51,264 nt of DNA from Thermoflexales bacterium (GTDB lineage Bacteria; Chloroflexota; Anaerolineae; J036; Brachytrichaceae): the NCBI GenBank assembly GCA_019694215.1, contig JAIBCK010000011.1:1-51264 (forward strand). The letters are read 5' to 3'. Positions 26,273-34,500 of this stretch are shown piece after piece. Numbering within the stretch: the stretch's first letter is position 1; every line of letters begins with the position of its first letter. Both the position numbers and the translations under genes were made by a program. Under the pieces are notes generated by a model. It ran no database searches. It had not been told where the DNA came from and worked only from the letters and a program-made list of their open reading frames with translations.

Positions 26273-27724
26273 ATGCAGGAGGTCGCACCGGCTAAACCGC
26301 CGAGCTCATCGCCATTCGTTCGACACTACACGTCGCTCGTGACGCTGTCGCTGGTGTTGTCGGATGCGTTGGCGATTGCGCTCGCGTTCTACGCCGCCTT
26401 CCGCCTTCGGCTGATCCTGCCCTTCCCGGAAAAGGCCGCCCAGGGGCTGCGTTTTCTGGACTTTCTGCCCCTGCTCGGGCTGCAAATCTTCGCCATTGTG
26501 ACCGCCTTCTTCGTCGGCAAGATGTATCACCGCCGGCGCATTCGCTACGGCAGCGACGAGCTGGCCACGATCTTCTCCGGCGTGTCGATGGGCATGCTGA
26601 TCAGCATCGCTGTCGCCTCGCTCACGCTCAAGACTTCCAGCGGGGCGTATGACTACTCGCGCGGCATGGTCGTCTACTCGTGGCTGCTGACGATCCTATT
26701 CACCATGCTCTTTCGCGGCGTGCAGGCCCGCCTGCAGCGAGCCCTGCAATACCTTGGGTTTGGGCGCACGCGCGTCGTCGTGGTTGGCAGTGGTGATCCC
26801 GCCGTCGCCGTATTGCAACGGCTGATGCAGACCCCGCGACTCGGCTACGACATCGTCGGCCTGATCCCGTTCGACGGGGCACGACCGGTGCCCGGCGTCC
26901 CGACCCTGGGCACGCTCGAGGCCCTCCCCGAGACGCTCACGCGCGAGGCGGTTGACGAGGTGATCATCGCACTGGCCGGCGCATCGGACGAGGACATGCT
27001 GCGCATCATTTCGCGCTGTGATCGCAGCTCGCTTAGCATCAAGGTCTACCCGGACCTGTTCCAGATCATGGCCGGGCAGATGACGATGGGCGAGCTGGGC
27101 GGTCTTCCGCTGCTCAACATCCGCGACGTCGCCCTGCGCGGTTGGCGGGTGACCTTCAAGCGGGCCATCGATGTGATCGGCTCGGCGACCTTTCTCATTC
27201 TGATGTCGCCAATCCTGCTGATCTTTGCGCTGCTGATCAAGCTCGATTCGCCCGGGCCGGTCTTCTTCGCTCAGGAGCGGATGGGCCTGGATGGCAAGAA
27301 GTTCTGGTGCATCAAGTTCCGTTCCATGCGGCGGGATGCCGAGAAGCTTGGGACCTGGACGACCAAGGATGACCCGCGCCGCACGCGCCTGGGCACCTGG
27401 ATGCGGGCCAAGAACGTGGATGAGTTTCCACAGTTTATCAACGTGCTATTGGGCGATATGAGCCTGGTCGGCCCGCGCCCGGAGCAGCCACGCTACGTCG
27501 AGGAGTTCCGCACGCGCATCCCGCGCTACATGGAGCGCCACCGTGAGAAGTCGGGCATCACCGGTTGGGCGCAGGTGAACGGGTTGCGTGGCGACACATC
27601 GATCGAGGAGCGCACGCAATACGACCTGTGGTACATCGAGAACTGGTCGGTTGGCCTCGATTTCCGCATCTTGTTTCAGACTGTCTTCCGCATGTTTGCG
27701 GGCAAGGACGCCAACGCCTACTGA
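26273..27724 (+). CDS. Polyprenyl-phosphate sugar-1-phosphate transferase (exopolysaccharide initiation)
   Basis: About 483 residues. The N-terminal half has four to five membrane helices (from about residue 25) followed by a nucleotide-binding-like domain (RTRVVVVGSGDPAVAVLQRL). The C-terminal half is a bacterial sugar transferase domain: a further helix, then LDSPGPVFFAQERMGLDG, IKFRSM, VDEFPQFINVLLGDMSLVGPRPE and ITGWAQVNGLRGDT. Family members attach the first sugar phosphate, commonly glucose or galactose, to undecaprenyl phosphate to begin an exopolysaccharide or glycan unit. No other glycan cluster gene is nearby. The stop overlaps the next start (TGATG). Confidence 0.92.
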   Translation: MQEVAPAKPPSSSPFVRHYTSLVTLSLVLSDALAIALAFYAAFRLRLILPFPEKAAQGLRFLDFLPLLGLQIFAIVTAFFVGKMYHRRRIRYGSDELATIFSGVSMGMLISIAVASLTLKTSSGAYDYSRGMVVYSWLLTILFTMLFRGVQARLQRALQYLGFGRTRVVVVGSGDPAVAVLQRLMQTPRLGYDIVGLIPFDGARPVPGVPTLGTLEALPETLTREAVDEVIIALAGASDEDMLRIISRCDRSSLSIKVYPDLFQIMAGQMTMGELGGLPLLNIRDVALRGWRVTFKRAIDVIGSATFLILMSPILLIFALLIKLDSPGPVFFAQERMGLDGKKFWCIKFRSMRRDAEKLGTWTTKDDPRRTRLGTWMRAKNVDEFPQFINVLLGDMSLVGPRPEQPRYVEEFRTRIPRYMERHREKSGITGWAQVNGLRGDTSIEERTQYDLWYIENWSVGLDFRILFQTVFRMFAGKDANAY

Positions 27725-28572
27725 TGCGCCTCGTTTCACTCCATCCCGCCGCTACGGACGCGCTGCGCGCCCTGGGCCTGGGCGACGCGCTGGTCGCGCA
27801 CACGCACCTGTGCGAGGGCGCCGGCCTGACCGTCACGCATCCGCGCCCTTCGCAGACCCCCGCACTGAGCGCCTACGAGGTGGACTGGCCGACCGTGGCT
27901 TCCCTGATGCCTGATGTCATCGTCACCCGGGCGACGCCGGGCCGCGCGCTGAAGCAGGGGCCGCTCGTCAACCTCGATGTAGGGCTCCCGGCGCGCGGGC
28001 TGGCGCTCGAGGCGCGCACGCTGGATGAGGTCTTTGAAGGGCTTTCTGCGTTGGGCATCGAGCTTGGCGTGGCGCACATTTCGGAGGCGCTGCTGGCGTC
28101 GCTGCGCGGTCGCATCGATGCCGTCGCCGCCCGCAACGCCGGCATCCGCCATCGCCCTGTTCCCGTCGCCCTGATGCAGTTTGATCCGCCGCTCATCGCC
28201 GGAGGTTGGGTGCCAGAGATGATCGCGCTGGCGGGCGGTACGCCGGTGCTGTCCGAAGCGGGCGAGCGCGCGACGGCTGTGACGTGGGAGGAGATCGCCA
28301 ACGTCCAGCCTGAGCTCTTTCTGACACTCCCGCCGGACGCCGATGTGCTGGAGAGCCTGCGCCAACTCGATGCGTTGGGCGCGCGCAATGACCTGCGCTG
28401 GATGTGGAAGGCAATCCCGGCCGCCTACTTCGACCAGATCTACGCCCTGGAGGCGCGCCACAGCTTCACCGGCCCCGGGCCGGGGCTGGTGGATGGCATC
28501 GAAACGTTGGCCGGGCTGCTGCATCCTGACCGGCATCCTGCGCCACTGGCTGCGCTGGCCCTGCGGCCCTGA
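27724..28572 (+). CDS. BtuF-like substrate-binding-fold protein without signal peptide
   Basis: 282 residues. It matches the helical-backbone periplasmic binding fold used for cobalamin and siderophores: RLVSLHPAATDALRALGLGD at the very N-terminus, DWPTVASLMPDVIVT, AGGWVPEMIALAGGTPVLSE and VQPELFLTLP. It starts directly with the binding domain, with no signal peptide or lipobox, and no permease or ATPase gene is adjacent. It is therefore probably cytoplasmic, and a transport role is doubtful. The ATG shares its A with the stop of the sugar-transferase gene, so expression is likely coupled. Confidence 0.75.
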   Translation: MRLVSLHPAATDALRALGLGDALVAHTHLCEGAGLTVTHPRPSQTPALSAYEVDWPTVASLMPDVIVTRATPGRALKQGPLVNLDVGLPARGLALEARTLDEVFEGLSALGIELGVAHISEALLASLRGRIDAVAARNAGIRHRPVPVALMQFDPPLIAGGWVPEMIALAGGTPVLSEAGERATAVTWEEIANVQPELFLTLPPDADVLESLRQLDALGARNDLRWMWKAIPAAYFDQIYALEARHSFTGPGPGLVDGIETLAGLLHPDRHPAPLAALALRP

Positions 28573-28576
28573 TCCC

Positions 28577-28605
28577 TTCACAGCCGGCGTCTTTTCGCGT
28601 AGAGT
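28577..28605 (+). promoter_or_regulatory. Promoter of the lipoprotein gene
   Basis: TTCACA (28577-28582), a 17-nt spacer and TAGAGT (28600-28605). The ATG at 28615 is 9 nt after the -10, so the mRNA would be leaderless or nearly so. Confidence 0.55.
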
Positions 28606-28614
28606 GTCGGTCTG

Positions 28615-29283
28615 ATGAATGCCCGACTGCGGCGCACGCCGCTTTTCCTCGCCCTGCTGCTCGCAGGGTGCACCCTGCCAAACGTTGGAATGCCGGCGCC
28701 GTCGGCGACGTCCCCCGCCCGGCAGGTCATGCTGCCAAACGTCGGGATGGGCGTGCCGCCCGCGGGCAGTGTGCCCGCTTCAGCGCCCACGCGGCCGGTC
28801 TCCGCGGCCGCGACGGCCGTCGCGGCGCTGCCCGGTCTTGCCTTCTGCGCGCACAACGCCGACTTCAAGCCGGCTGCGCCGGCCTGCAACACGCCGAGCG
28901 TGACCTTTGAGCCGGGCGTCGCCCGCGTCAATGGCGTCTTCGCGGTGGCGGGGTGGCCGGGGACGCGCCTGAGCGGGCGCTGGTATCGCGACGGTCAGCC
29001 GCTCGCCGATCCTGCCAACGCCAAAACGCGCGCACTGTGTTGGGAGGGTGCCCCGGCGGCGCTCGGCTTCACCGCCAGCGGCGCCCAGTTTGTTTCGCTC
29101 TCGGCGACCGCGCTTGGCGTGGCGACCCTTCCACCCGGCGTGTATCGCTTCGAGCTGTATGTCGATGACACCCTGACCCGCTCGGCCGGCTTCGTGGTCG
29201 GCACACCGGGTGCGCTGCCGCCCAACGTCGACACGCTGCTGGCGCCTTCTCGCGCGGGCCGTCCCGCCGCCTGCGCGCGCTGA
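28615..29283 (+). CDS. Putative lipoprotein of unknown function
   Basis: 222 residues. The N-terminus is a lipoprotein signal: basic MNARLRR, hydrophobic FLALLL, lipobox LAGC with Cys at about residue 19. A Pro/Ala/Ser-rich spacer holds two copies of LPNVGM. The rest is a beta-rich domain with SGRWYRDGQPL and PPGVYRFELYVDD, resembling Ig-like or other extracellular beta folds, plus four more cysteines that could pair outside the cell. I recognise no family. The CHAT gene starts 15 nt downstream, so the two are probably co-transcribed. Confidence 0.7.
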   Translation: MNARLRRTPLFLALLLAGCTLPNVGMPAPSATSPARQVMLPNVGMGVPPAGSVPASAPTRPVSAAATAVAALPGLAFCAHNADFKPAAPACNTPSVTFEPGVARVNGVFAVAGWPGTRLSGRWYRDGQPLADPANAKTRALCWEGAPAALGFTASGAQFVSLSATALGVATLPPGVYRFELYVDDTLTRSAGFVVGTPGALPPNVDTLLAPSRAGRPAACAR

Positions 29284-29297
29284 CGAAACACCGCGCC

Positions 29298-30752
29298 ATG
29301 CGCTACCGCAACCTGGATGTCGAGCTGCTCAACCATCGCCCTCTGGCGAAGGGTGGGCATCGCTTCGATGTGCGGGTGCGCAGTGATCGCGTCGACCTCG
29401 CGCTGGCAGAAGAGCCCAGTCAGTTGGACCATGGTGGGCTCGCCCGGCTGAAGGCGCTCGATCAACCCGGGGCCGCCCCGGAGGAGTGGGTGCGGGCCGG
29501 TTGCGCCCTGCGCGATGCCCTCTTCCCGTCGCGCGCGCGGGAGGCATTGACCCGCGCGCGGCAGGTTGCCGCGCAGGCCGACGAGCGCATCCGCCTGCGC
29601 GTGCTGACGGACGCACCCGCACTGGAGGCGTTGCCGTGGGAGGCGTGCCATGACCCGGCCCGTGATGCCGATGCCGACCCCGCCGATGTCGATGGTTTCC
29701 TCGCCTTCGACCGCACGCTGTGCGTGGTGCGTCGCCCGCGGCTGGGCGGCGAGGCGGCTGCCGACCTGACCACGCCGCGCCCGGGCAGGCCCAGGGTGCT
29801 GGTCGTCACCGCCGAGCCGGGCGCACCGCGCCTGCAGCTGGAGGCGGAGGCCGAGCAGATCAGCACAACGCTCGGAAACCACACACCCTGCGTCGTCGTC
29901 ACGTGCCCGCATGCCACCCGCCTCGCGGTCCTCGAAGCGCTCGGGCGCAGCACCCAGATCTTTCATTTCGCCGGACACGGAGGCTTTCAGCGTCGCATGG
30001 GTCTGCAGCCCGGTGTGGTCAGTGGCGAGGGCGTCCTCGTGATGCATGCCGACGGTGAGGGGGAGGGGACCGACCCGTGGCCGGCCGCCTCGCTGGGCAA
30101 TGCCCTGCGCGGCAGCGGGGTGTGGCTGGCCGTGCTGAACGCCTGCGAGAGCGGGCTTCGCGACGACGGCCATCCTTTCTCGGGCGTCGCGGCGGCGCTG
30201 ATCCGCGCCGGCGTCCCGCTCGTCGTGGCCATGCAGCGCCGGGTGGGGGATCAGGCCGCGCTGGCCTTCAGCCGCCTGTTCTACGCGGCGCTCGCGCGCG
30301 GGGAGTGCGTCGAGGCGGCGGTCAGTGAAGGGCGTCTGGCGATGCGCGCGACCGGCGCGATCCTCGACGCGCTCTCGGTCGCGCTTACCACGCGAACCGA
30401 AGAGAGCGTGCTCTTTCCGACGCAGGGTGTTCCGGCCGTTGCCGCCGATGCGGGCGCGCCGGGCCGAAGGCAGGCACCGCTCCCGCCGCCCGACCGCCAC
30501 GCGTTGCGCGCGTATCTCGACCGCACCGTTCGCAGCTTCGACGACCTCGACCTCTTGCTTGCTGCCGCTGAGGCGCGCCTCGCCAATGGCCCGTATGCCG
30601 GGCCGCTCAACCGCGACCGGATCTTTGGCCGCGATCTCCCGCTGCCAAACGCCCTCCTCAAAACCGTGACCTGGTTCGAACAGCGCAGCCTGTTCGGTGA
30701 GCTGGTGGCCGCCATCGGCGACACCGAGCTCGGTCGCGCCAACCCGCTCTAG
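29298..30752 (+). CDS. CHAT-domain protease with C-terminal effector-associated-domain-like region
   Basis: 484 residues. The caspase-like CHAT domain spans about 100-375. Its catalytic His is in IFHFAGHGG (His227) and its Cys in LNACESG (Cys283), with VPLVVAMQRRVGDQAALAFS typical of the family. After a Pro-rich hinge (about 380-400), residues 400-484 form a compact helical region: LRAYLDRTVRSFDDLDLLL, then PNALLKTVTWFEQR and LFGELVAAI, ending NPL. This resembles effector-associated domain 1, a bacterial death-fold-like adaptor that pairs proteases with sensors in conflict systems. The N-terminal 100 residues are unassigned. No partner gene with a matching domain is visible in the window. The CHAT call is firm; the adaptor call is by pattern. 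Confidence 0.85.
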   Translation: MRYRNLDVELLNHRPLAKGGHRFDVRVRSDRVDLALAEEPSQLDHGGLARLKALDQPGAAPEEWVRAGCALRDALFPSRAREALTRARQVAAQADERIRLRVLTDAPALEALPWEACHDPARDADADPADVDGFLAFDRTLCVVRRPRLGGEAAADLTTPRPGRPRVLVVTAEPGAPRLQLEAEAEQISTTLGNHTPCVVVTCPHATRLAVLEALGRSTQIFHFAGHGGFQRRMGLQPGVVSGEGVLVMHADGEGEGTDPWPAASLGNALRGSGVWLAVLNACESGLRDDGHPFSGVAAALIRAGVPLVVAMQRRVGDQAALAFSRLFYAALARGECVEAAVSEGRLAMRATGAILDALSVALTTRTEESVLFPTQGVPAVAADAGAPGRRQAPLPPPDRHALRAYLDRTVRSFDDLDLLLAAAEARLANGPYAGPLNRDRIFGRDLPLPNALLKTVTWFEQRSLFGELVAAIGDTELGRANPL

Positions 30753-30769
30753 CCGCCGCGCACGGCGGC
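30752..30769 (+). terminator. Possible hairpin terminator after the CHAT gene
   Basis: A 7-bp GC stem, GCCGCCG-CGCA-CGGCGGC, lies directly at the CHAT stop. It lacks a following T-run. The remaining bases up to about 30890 show nothing else assignable. Confidence 0.35.
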
Positions 30770-30898
30770 ACCCCTTCGGTCGTTCGTCCGCTTCCACGCG
30801 CCGCGCGCACGCCTCAATTGCGAACGTTGTGCAACAAGCGTCGGCGTCCCATCACGCAAATTCGCGACCGACTTATCCCAGATTGGGTTGAAAAGCCC

Positions 30899-30926
30899 TT
30901 GCGATATTTCGCAAAACCCATAAAAT
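30899..30926 (+). promoter_or_regulatory. Candidate dcw operon promoter
   Basis: TTGCGA (30899-30904), a 16-nt spacer and TAAAAT (30921-30926), with transcription expected to start near 30933, just in front of the MraZ boxes. The AT-rich character of this stretch contrasts with the surrounding coding DNA. Confidence 0.5.
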
Positions 30927-30933
30927 CCTTTCC

Positions 30934-30963
30934 AAAGTGGGACGAAGTGGGAGAAAGTGGTAA
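30934..30963 (+). promoter_or_regulatory. MraZ operator: three 10-bp direct repeats
   Basis: AAAGTGGgac, GAAGTGGgag and AAAGTGGtaa follow each other without gaps, one helical turn apart. They match the MraZ box pattern AAAGTGK-N3 described for MraZ regulators. They sit just downstream of the predicted transcription start and 27 nt before mraZ, so they fit autoregulation of the dcw operon. Confidence 0.85.
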
Positions 30964-30989
30964 CACGTTCCGCGTTTGGTGACATAACA

Positions 30990-31418
30990 ATGCTGCTCGG
31001 TCAAACACAACACGCCGTGGATGCCAAGGGAAGGCTGATGATGCCGGCCCGTTTCCGCGCGTCTTTTGCCGACGGCATCGTCATGACGGCGATCAAGGAC
31101 GACTGCGTGCTGGTCTATCCGGTCGCGGCCTTCCAGGCCCTGGCCGAGAAAGTGCGCGCCCTCCCGCAGTTCCAGCGCGAGTCGGCCATGTTGCAGAGCC
31201 TGATGTTCTCGAACGCCGAGAACGCGGAGCTCGACGGGCAGGGGCGCGTGCTCATCCCCGAGCGTCTGCTCGCCCACGCCGGCCTGACCGGGCCGGCGCT
31301 CGTCGTCGGCGCCTACGACCACCTCGAGTTGTGGAATCCCGAGACCTGGCGCAACCGCGCAGGTGAATTGGCGACGTTGGCCAAGCAGGAAGACGTCTGG
31401 GCGCGCCTCGGCATCTAG
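30990..31418 (+). CDS. mraZ: Transcriptional regulator MraZ
   Basis: 142 residues, the usual length. MraZ is a ring-forming AbrB-like DNA-binding protein that controls the dcw operon it heads. Both halves carry the DxxxR motif (HAVDAKGRLMMPARFR and ELDGQGRVLIPERL). The ATG at 30990 gives the typical MLLGQ start with GGTGA 7 nt upstream; a GTG at 30957 would start inside the operator and is rejected. rsmH follows after 12 nt. Confidence 0.95.
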   Translation: MLLGQTQHAVDAKGRLMMPARFRASFADGIVMTAIKDDCVLVYPVAAFQALAEKVRALPQFQRESAMLQSLMFSNAENAELDGQGRVLIPERLLAHAGLTGPALVVGAYDHLELWNPETWRNRAGELATLAKQEDVWARLGI

Positions 31419-31430
31419 GCCAGGAGAAGC

Positions 31431-32363
31431 ATGACCCACATCAGCGTTCTTCTCCACGAAGCCATCGACGCGCTGAACGTGCGCGCAGGCGGGCGCTACC
31501 TGGACTTGACTGCGGGCGGGGGCGGCCACACGGCAGCGCTGCTCGAGACCTCAGCACCGGACGGGCGCGTGTTCGCGACCGATGCCGATGCCGCGGCGGT
31601 TGCGCGCGTTCAGGCCCGCTTGGCCGCGCACGGCGACCGCGTGCGGGTGGCGCAGTGCTGGATCGATGACGTGGTCGGGCTGGCCGGCCAGGCCGGGTTC
31701 CTGCCCGCCGACGGCGCGCTGGCCGACCTGGGGCTGAGCTCGTTCCAACTCGATCAGGCCGAGCGCGGCTTCGCCTTCATGCGCGAGGGGCCGCTCGACA
31801 TGCGCTTCGACGCGACCCGCGGCGTTCCCGCCTCGGCCTGGCTGGATGCCGCCGATCTCGAATCCCTGACGCAGGTGCTGCGTGAATATGGCGAAGTCGC
31901 CAACCCGCGCCGGGTCGCGCAGGCCATTCTGGACGCGCGCCCGATCACGACGACGACGCAGCTGCGCGATGTCGTGGCGGGCATCGCGCGGGCGGATCGG
32001 CGGCAGCGCATCCACCCGGCGACGCTGGTCTTTCAGGCCCTGCGGATCGCCATCAACGATGAGCTGACGCGTCTCACGCGCGCGTTGCCCGCGGTGATCG
32101 CCGCCCTGGCACCCGGCGGGCGCCTCGCGGTGATCACCTTTCATTCGTTGGAGGATCGCATCGTCAAGCAGGCGTTCCGGGATGCGTCGACGGCGCGGGT
32201 GACCGCTCCGGGCTTTGGCGATGGGTCGGGCGATCGGCCGGCCTCTGCTGTGCTGGTGACGCGCAAGCCTGTCTCGCCATCGGACGCCGAAATCGCCGCA
32301 AATCCACGCGCGCGCAGCGCGCAGTTGCGGGTGCTTGAGAAGGTCGGGGAGGGGGCGCAATGA
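31431..32363 (+). CDS. rsmH: 16S rRNA (cytosine-1402 N4) methyltransferase
   Basis: 310 residues. It methylates C1402 in the ribosomal decoding site using S-adenosylmethionine. Seen: HISVLLHEAIDALNVRAGGRY at the start, the SAM loop LDLTAGGGGHTAALLE, ALADLGLSSFQLDQAERGFAF with MRFD, the helical insert, and VITFHSLEDRIVKQAF. AGGAGA lies just ahead of the start. The stop overlaps the ftsL start by 4 nt. Confidence 0.96.
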   Translation: MTHISVLLHEAIDALNVRAGGRYLDLTAGGGGHTAALLETSAPDGRVFATDADAAAVARVQARLAAHGDRVRVAQCWIDDVVGLAGQAGFLPADGALADLGLSSFQLDQAERGFAFMREGPLDMRFDATRGVPASAWLDAADLESLTQVLREYGEVANPRRVAQAILDARPITTTTQLRDVVAGIARADRRQRIHPATLVFQALRIAINDELTRLTRALPAVIAALAPGGRLAVITFHSLEDRIVKQAFRDASTARVTAPGFGDGSGDRPASAVLVTRKPVSPSDAEIAANPRARSAQLRVLEKVGEGAQ

Positions 32364-32710
32364 AACGGCTCTTGGAACGCTTCCACGGGCGCAGCCATCG
32401 CCAGGCGGTGGCGCTGCTCGTCATCAGTCTGCTTGTCAGCCTGGGGCTGGCGGTTGGCAATCTCCTGGCCAACGCGCGCGCCACCCAGCTGCACAGCGAG
32501 ATGGAACGGCTGTACCAGTCCGAGAAGGATCTGATCAGCGAAACGAACGAACTCTACACGCAGATCGGAAAAGTTGCGTCAACAGAAGAAATGGAACGCC
32601 GGGCGCGGCAGGCCGGCTTCGTTCCAACGGACAAATTCGAGTATCTGCAGATGCCAACACCCACGGCTCGCCCGACGGTGACCGCAACGCTGACAACAAG
32701 GCAACCATGA
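32360..32710 (+). CDS. ftsL: Cell division protein FtsL-like
   Basis: 116 residues: a basic cytoplasmic stretch, one membrane helix (about 17-37), then a heptad-rich coiled coil (about 40-75), the layout of FtsL/DivIC proteins that form a complex with FtsQ and activate FtsW-FtsI. Sequence conservation in this family is low, so the call leans on topology and on position between rsmH and ftsI. The extracytoplasmic tail is rich in Thr and Pro (PTPTARPTVTAT), like the linkers of the secreted proteins in this window. It overlaps both neighbours by 4 nt. Confidence 0.8.
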   Translation: MKRLLERFHGRSHRQAVALLVISLLVSLGLAVGNLLANARATQLHSEMERLYQSEKDLISETNELYTQIGKVASTEEMERRARQAGFVPTDKFEYLQMPTPTARPTVTATLTTRQP

Positions 32711-34491
32711 CCCCCACGCATCCCCGCTATTACGCCTCCATCGCGCAGCAGCCCATGCTGTCCACGCGCCGCATCCTGGTGGTTGCGCTGATCATCGGCG
32801 CAATCCTGACCACGGTGGCCTTTCGCGGGCTGACGCTGCAGGTCCTCGACGCCTCCGTGGCGGAGGAGCGCGGACGCAACCAGTCCATGTTCACGCAGGA
32901 CATCGTCATGCCGCGTGGGCTGATCACCGACCGCAACGGCACGGTGCTTGCCGTGAGCAACCTCGCCTACACCGCGCGCATCAACCCGTTTTACGAGAAG
33001 AATGACCCGCAAAAGCGCTATGTCACCGACACGCTGACCCTGTCGGCCGCGGTGGCGCGCGGCATCGGGCAGCCCCAGGAGACGGTCAAGGCGAACATGG
33101 ACCGCATCCTGACCAGCTGGACCAAGGAAACGAGCGCGACAGTGTCGACTATCATCGCCGCCGACATCTCCATCCAGCAGCTCAATGTGCTGACCACCCA
33201 GCTCGTCACGGTCAAACGCTGCTGCATCAGCATCGAGGAGGGCTGGAAGCGCACCTACCCGCAGGGTACGCTCGCCGCCGGGGTGCTGGGCTATGTCAAC
33301 CGCGAGCCTTCCGGCCTGAGCGGCGTAGAGGACTTCTACAACAATATCCTGCGCGCCACGCCCGGCCAGATCGTGCAGCGCGGCCCGGAGCTGCTCACCA
33401 TCGAGCAATCCAGCCCGGGCTCGGATGTTACCCTTACGCTGGATGCCAACCTTCAGCGCTTCATCGAGCAGCGGCTGGCGAAGGCGCTCAAGGACTATGA
33501 CGCCAACGGCGGCAGCATCATCGTCATGGACACCCGCACGGGCGCGATCCTTGGCATGGCCTCGCTGCCGAACTATGACCCGAACACGGCGCTGAATCAG
33601 GTCACGAACGCCGCCAGCGCACGCAAGCTGCGCAACCCGGCGATCAGTGACGTGTACGACCCGGGCTCGACCATGAAGGTTGTGACCTGGGCGGCCGCGA
33701 TCGACTCGGGCAAGGTGACGACGCGCACGGTGTTCAACGACACGGGCGTGTATCGCACCGACGGCATCCCGATCTACAACTCGTCAAACGGGCGCTATGG
33801 CAACGTGACGCTGTTGGAGGTCTTTCAGCACTCGATCAATACGGTGACTGCGCAGGTTGCGCGGGAGCTGATGGGTCCGACGCTGTTCTACGAGTATGCG
33901 CGCCGCTTCGGCTACGGCAATGCCACGGGCATCGATTTGGGCGGTGAGGAGAAGGGCATCCTGAACTCGCCGGAGTCGCCGCGCTGGAGCCCGATCGTGC
34001 TGACGACGAACTCGTATGGCCAGGGTGTGTCGATGACGCCCATCCAGGTGATTTGCGCGATCAACGCAGTGGCCAATGACGGCGCGTATGTTCAGCCGCA
34101 TGTCGTCGACCACTATACGCTGCCCAACGGTGATGTAAAAGACATCTCCACGATTCGGCGCTATCAGTCAGTGTCGCCGCAGGCCGCGCGCGAGACACGC
34201 GCGGCGCTGGCCGAGGCAACGCGCACGGCGACGCCGGAGGTGCTCTTCAAGGGCTACTCGGTCGCCGGGAAGACGGGCACCGCCGAGCAGCGCCCGAATG
34301 GCATCCCGATGGCGCGCCCGATCCACACCTATGCCGGGTTTTTCCCGGCCTCCAATCCGCGCATCACGATTCTCGTGAAGCTGGACTATCCGCGCCCGGC
34401 CTATGCCAAGGACACTGCCCTGCCAGTGTTCAAGGATGTGGCCGAGCGCACGGCGCAGATCTTCAACATTCCGCCCGATCTGGTCAAGTAG
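32707..34491 (+). CDS. ftsI: Division transpeptidase FtsI (class B penicillin-binding protein)
   Basis: 594 residues: one N-terminal membrane helix (about 23-45), the pedestal domain with MPRGLITDRNGTVLA, then a transpeptidase domain with all three penicillin-binding motifs, Ser321 in PGSTMK, SIN at 376-378 and KTG at 522-524. It crosslinks septal peptidoglycan with FtsW. No PASTA domains are present after the catalytic domain. The ATG at 32707 overlaps the ftsL stop; the longer upstream frame is only an open extension. murF starts 9 nt downstream; the expected murE is absent between them. Confidence 0.95.
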   Translation: MTPTHPRYYASIAQQPMLSTRRILVVALIIGAILTTVAFRGLTLQVLDASVAEERGRNQSMFTQDIVMPRGLITDRNGTVLAVSNLAYTARINPFYEKNDPQKRYVTDTLTLSAAVARGIGQPQETVKANMDRILTSWTKETSATVSTIIAADISIQQLNVLTTQLVTVKRCCISIEEGWKRTYPQGTLAAGVLGYVNREPSGLSGVEDFYNNILRATPGQIVQRGPELLTIEQSSPGSDVTLTLDANLQRFIEQRLAKALKDYDANGGSIIVMDTRTGAILGMASLPNYDPNTALNQVTNAASARKLRNPAISDVYDPGSTMKVVTWAAAIDSGKVTTRTVFNDTGVYRTDGIPIYNSSNGRYGNVTLLEVFQHSINTVTAQVARELMGPTLFYEYARRFGYGNATGIDLGGEEKGILNSPESPRWSPIVLTTNSYGQGVSMTPIQVICAINAVANDGAYVQPHVVDHYTLPNGDVKDISTIRRYQSVSPQAARETRAALAEATRTATPEVLFKGYSVAGKTGTAEQRPNGIPMARPIHTYAGFFPASNPRITILVKLDYPRPAYAKDTALPVFKDVAERTAQIFNIPPDLVK

Positions 34492-34500
34492 GCGTTCAGC

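Noticed and set aside
28995-30797. Long minus-strand frame of 600 codons
   Set aside because: It is antisense to the lipoprotein and CHAT genes, both of which have clear motifs.
30873-30881. DnaA box before mraZ
   Set aside because: TTATCCCAG has two mismatches and stands alone.
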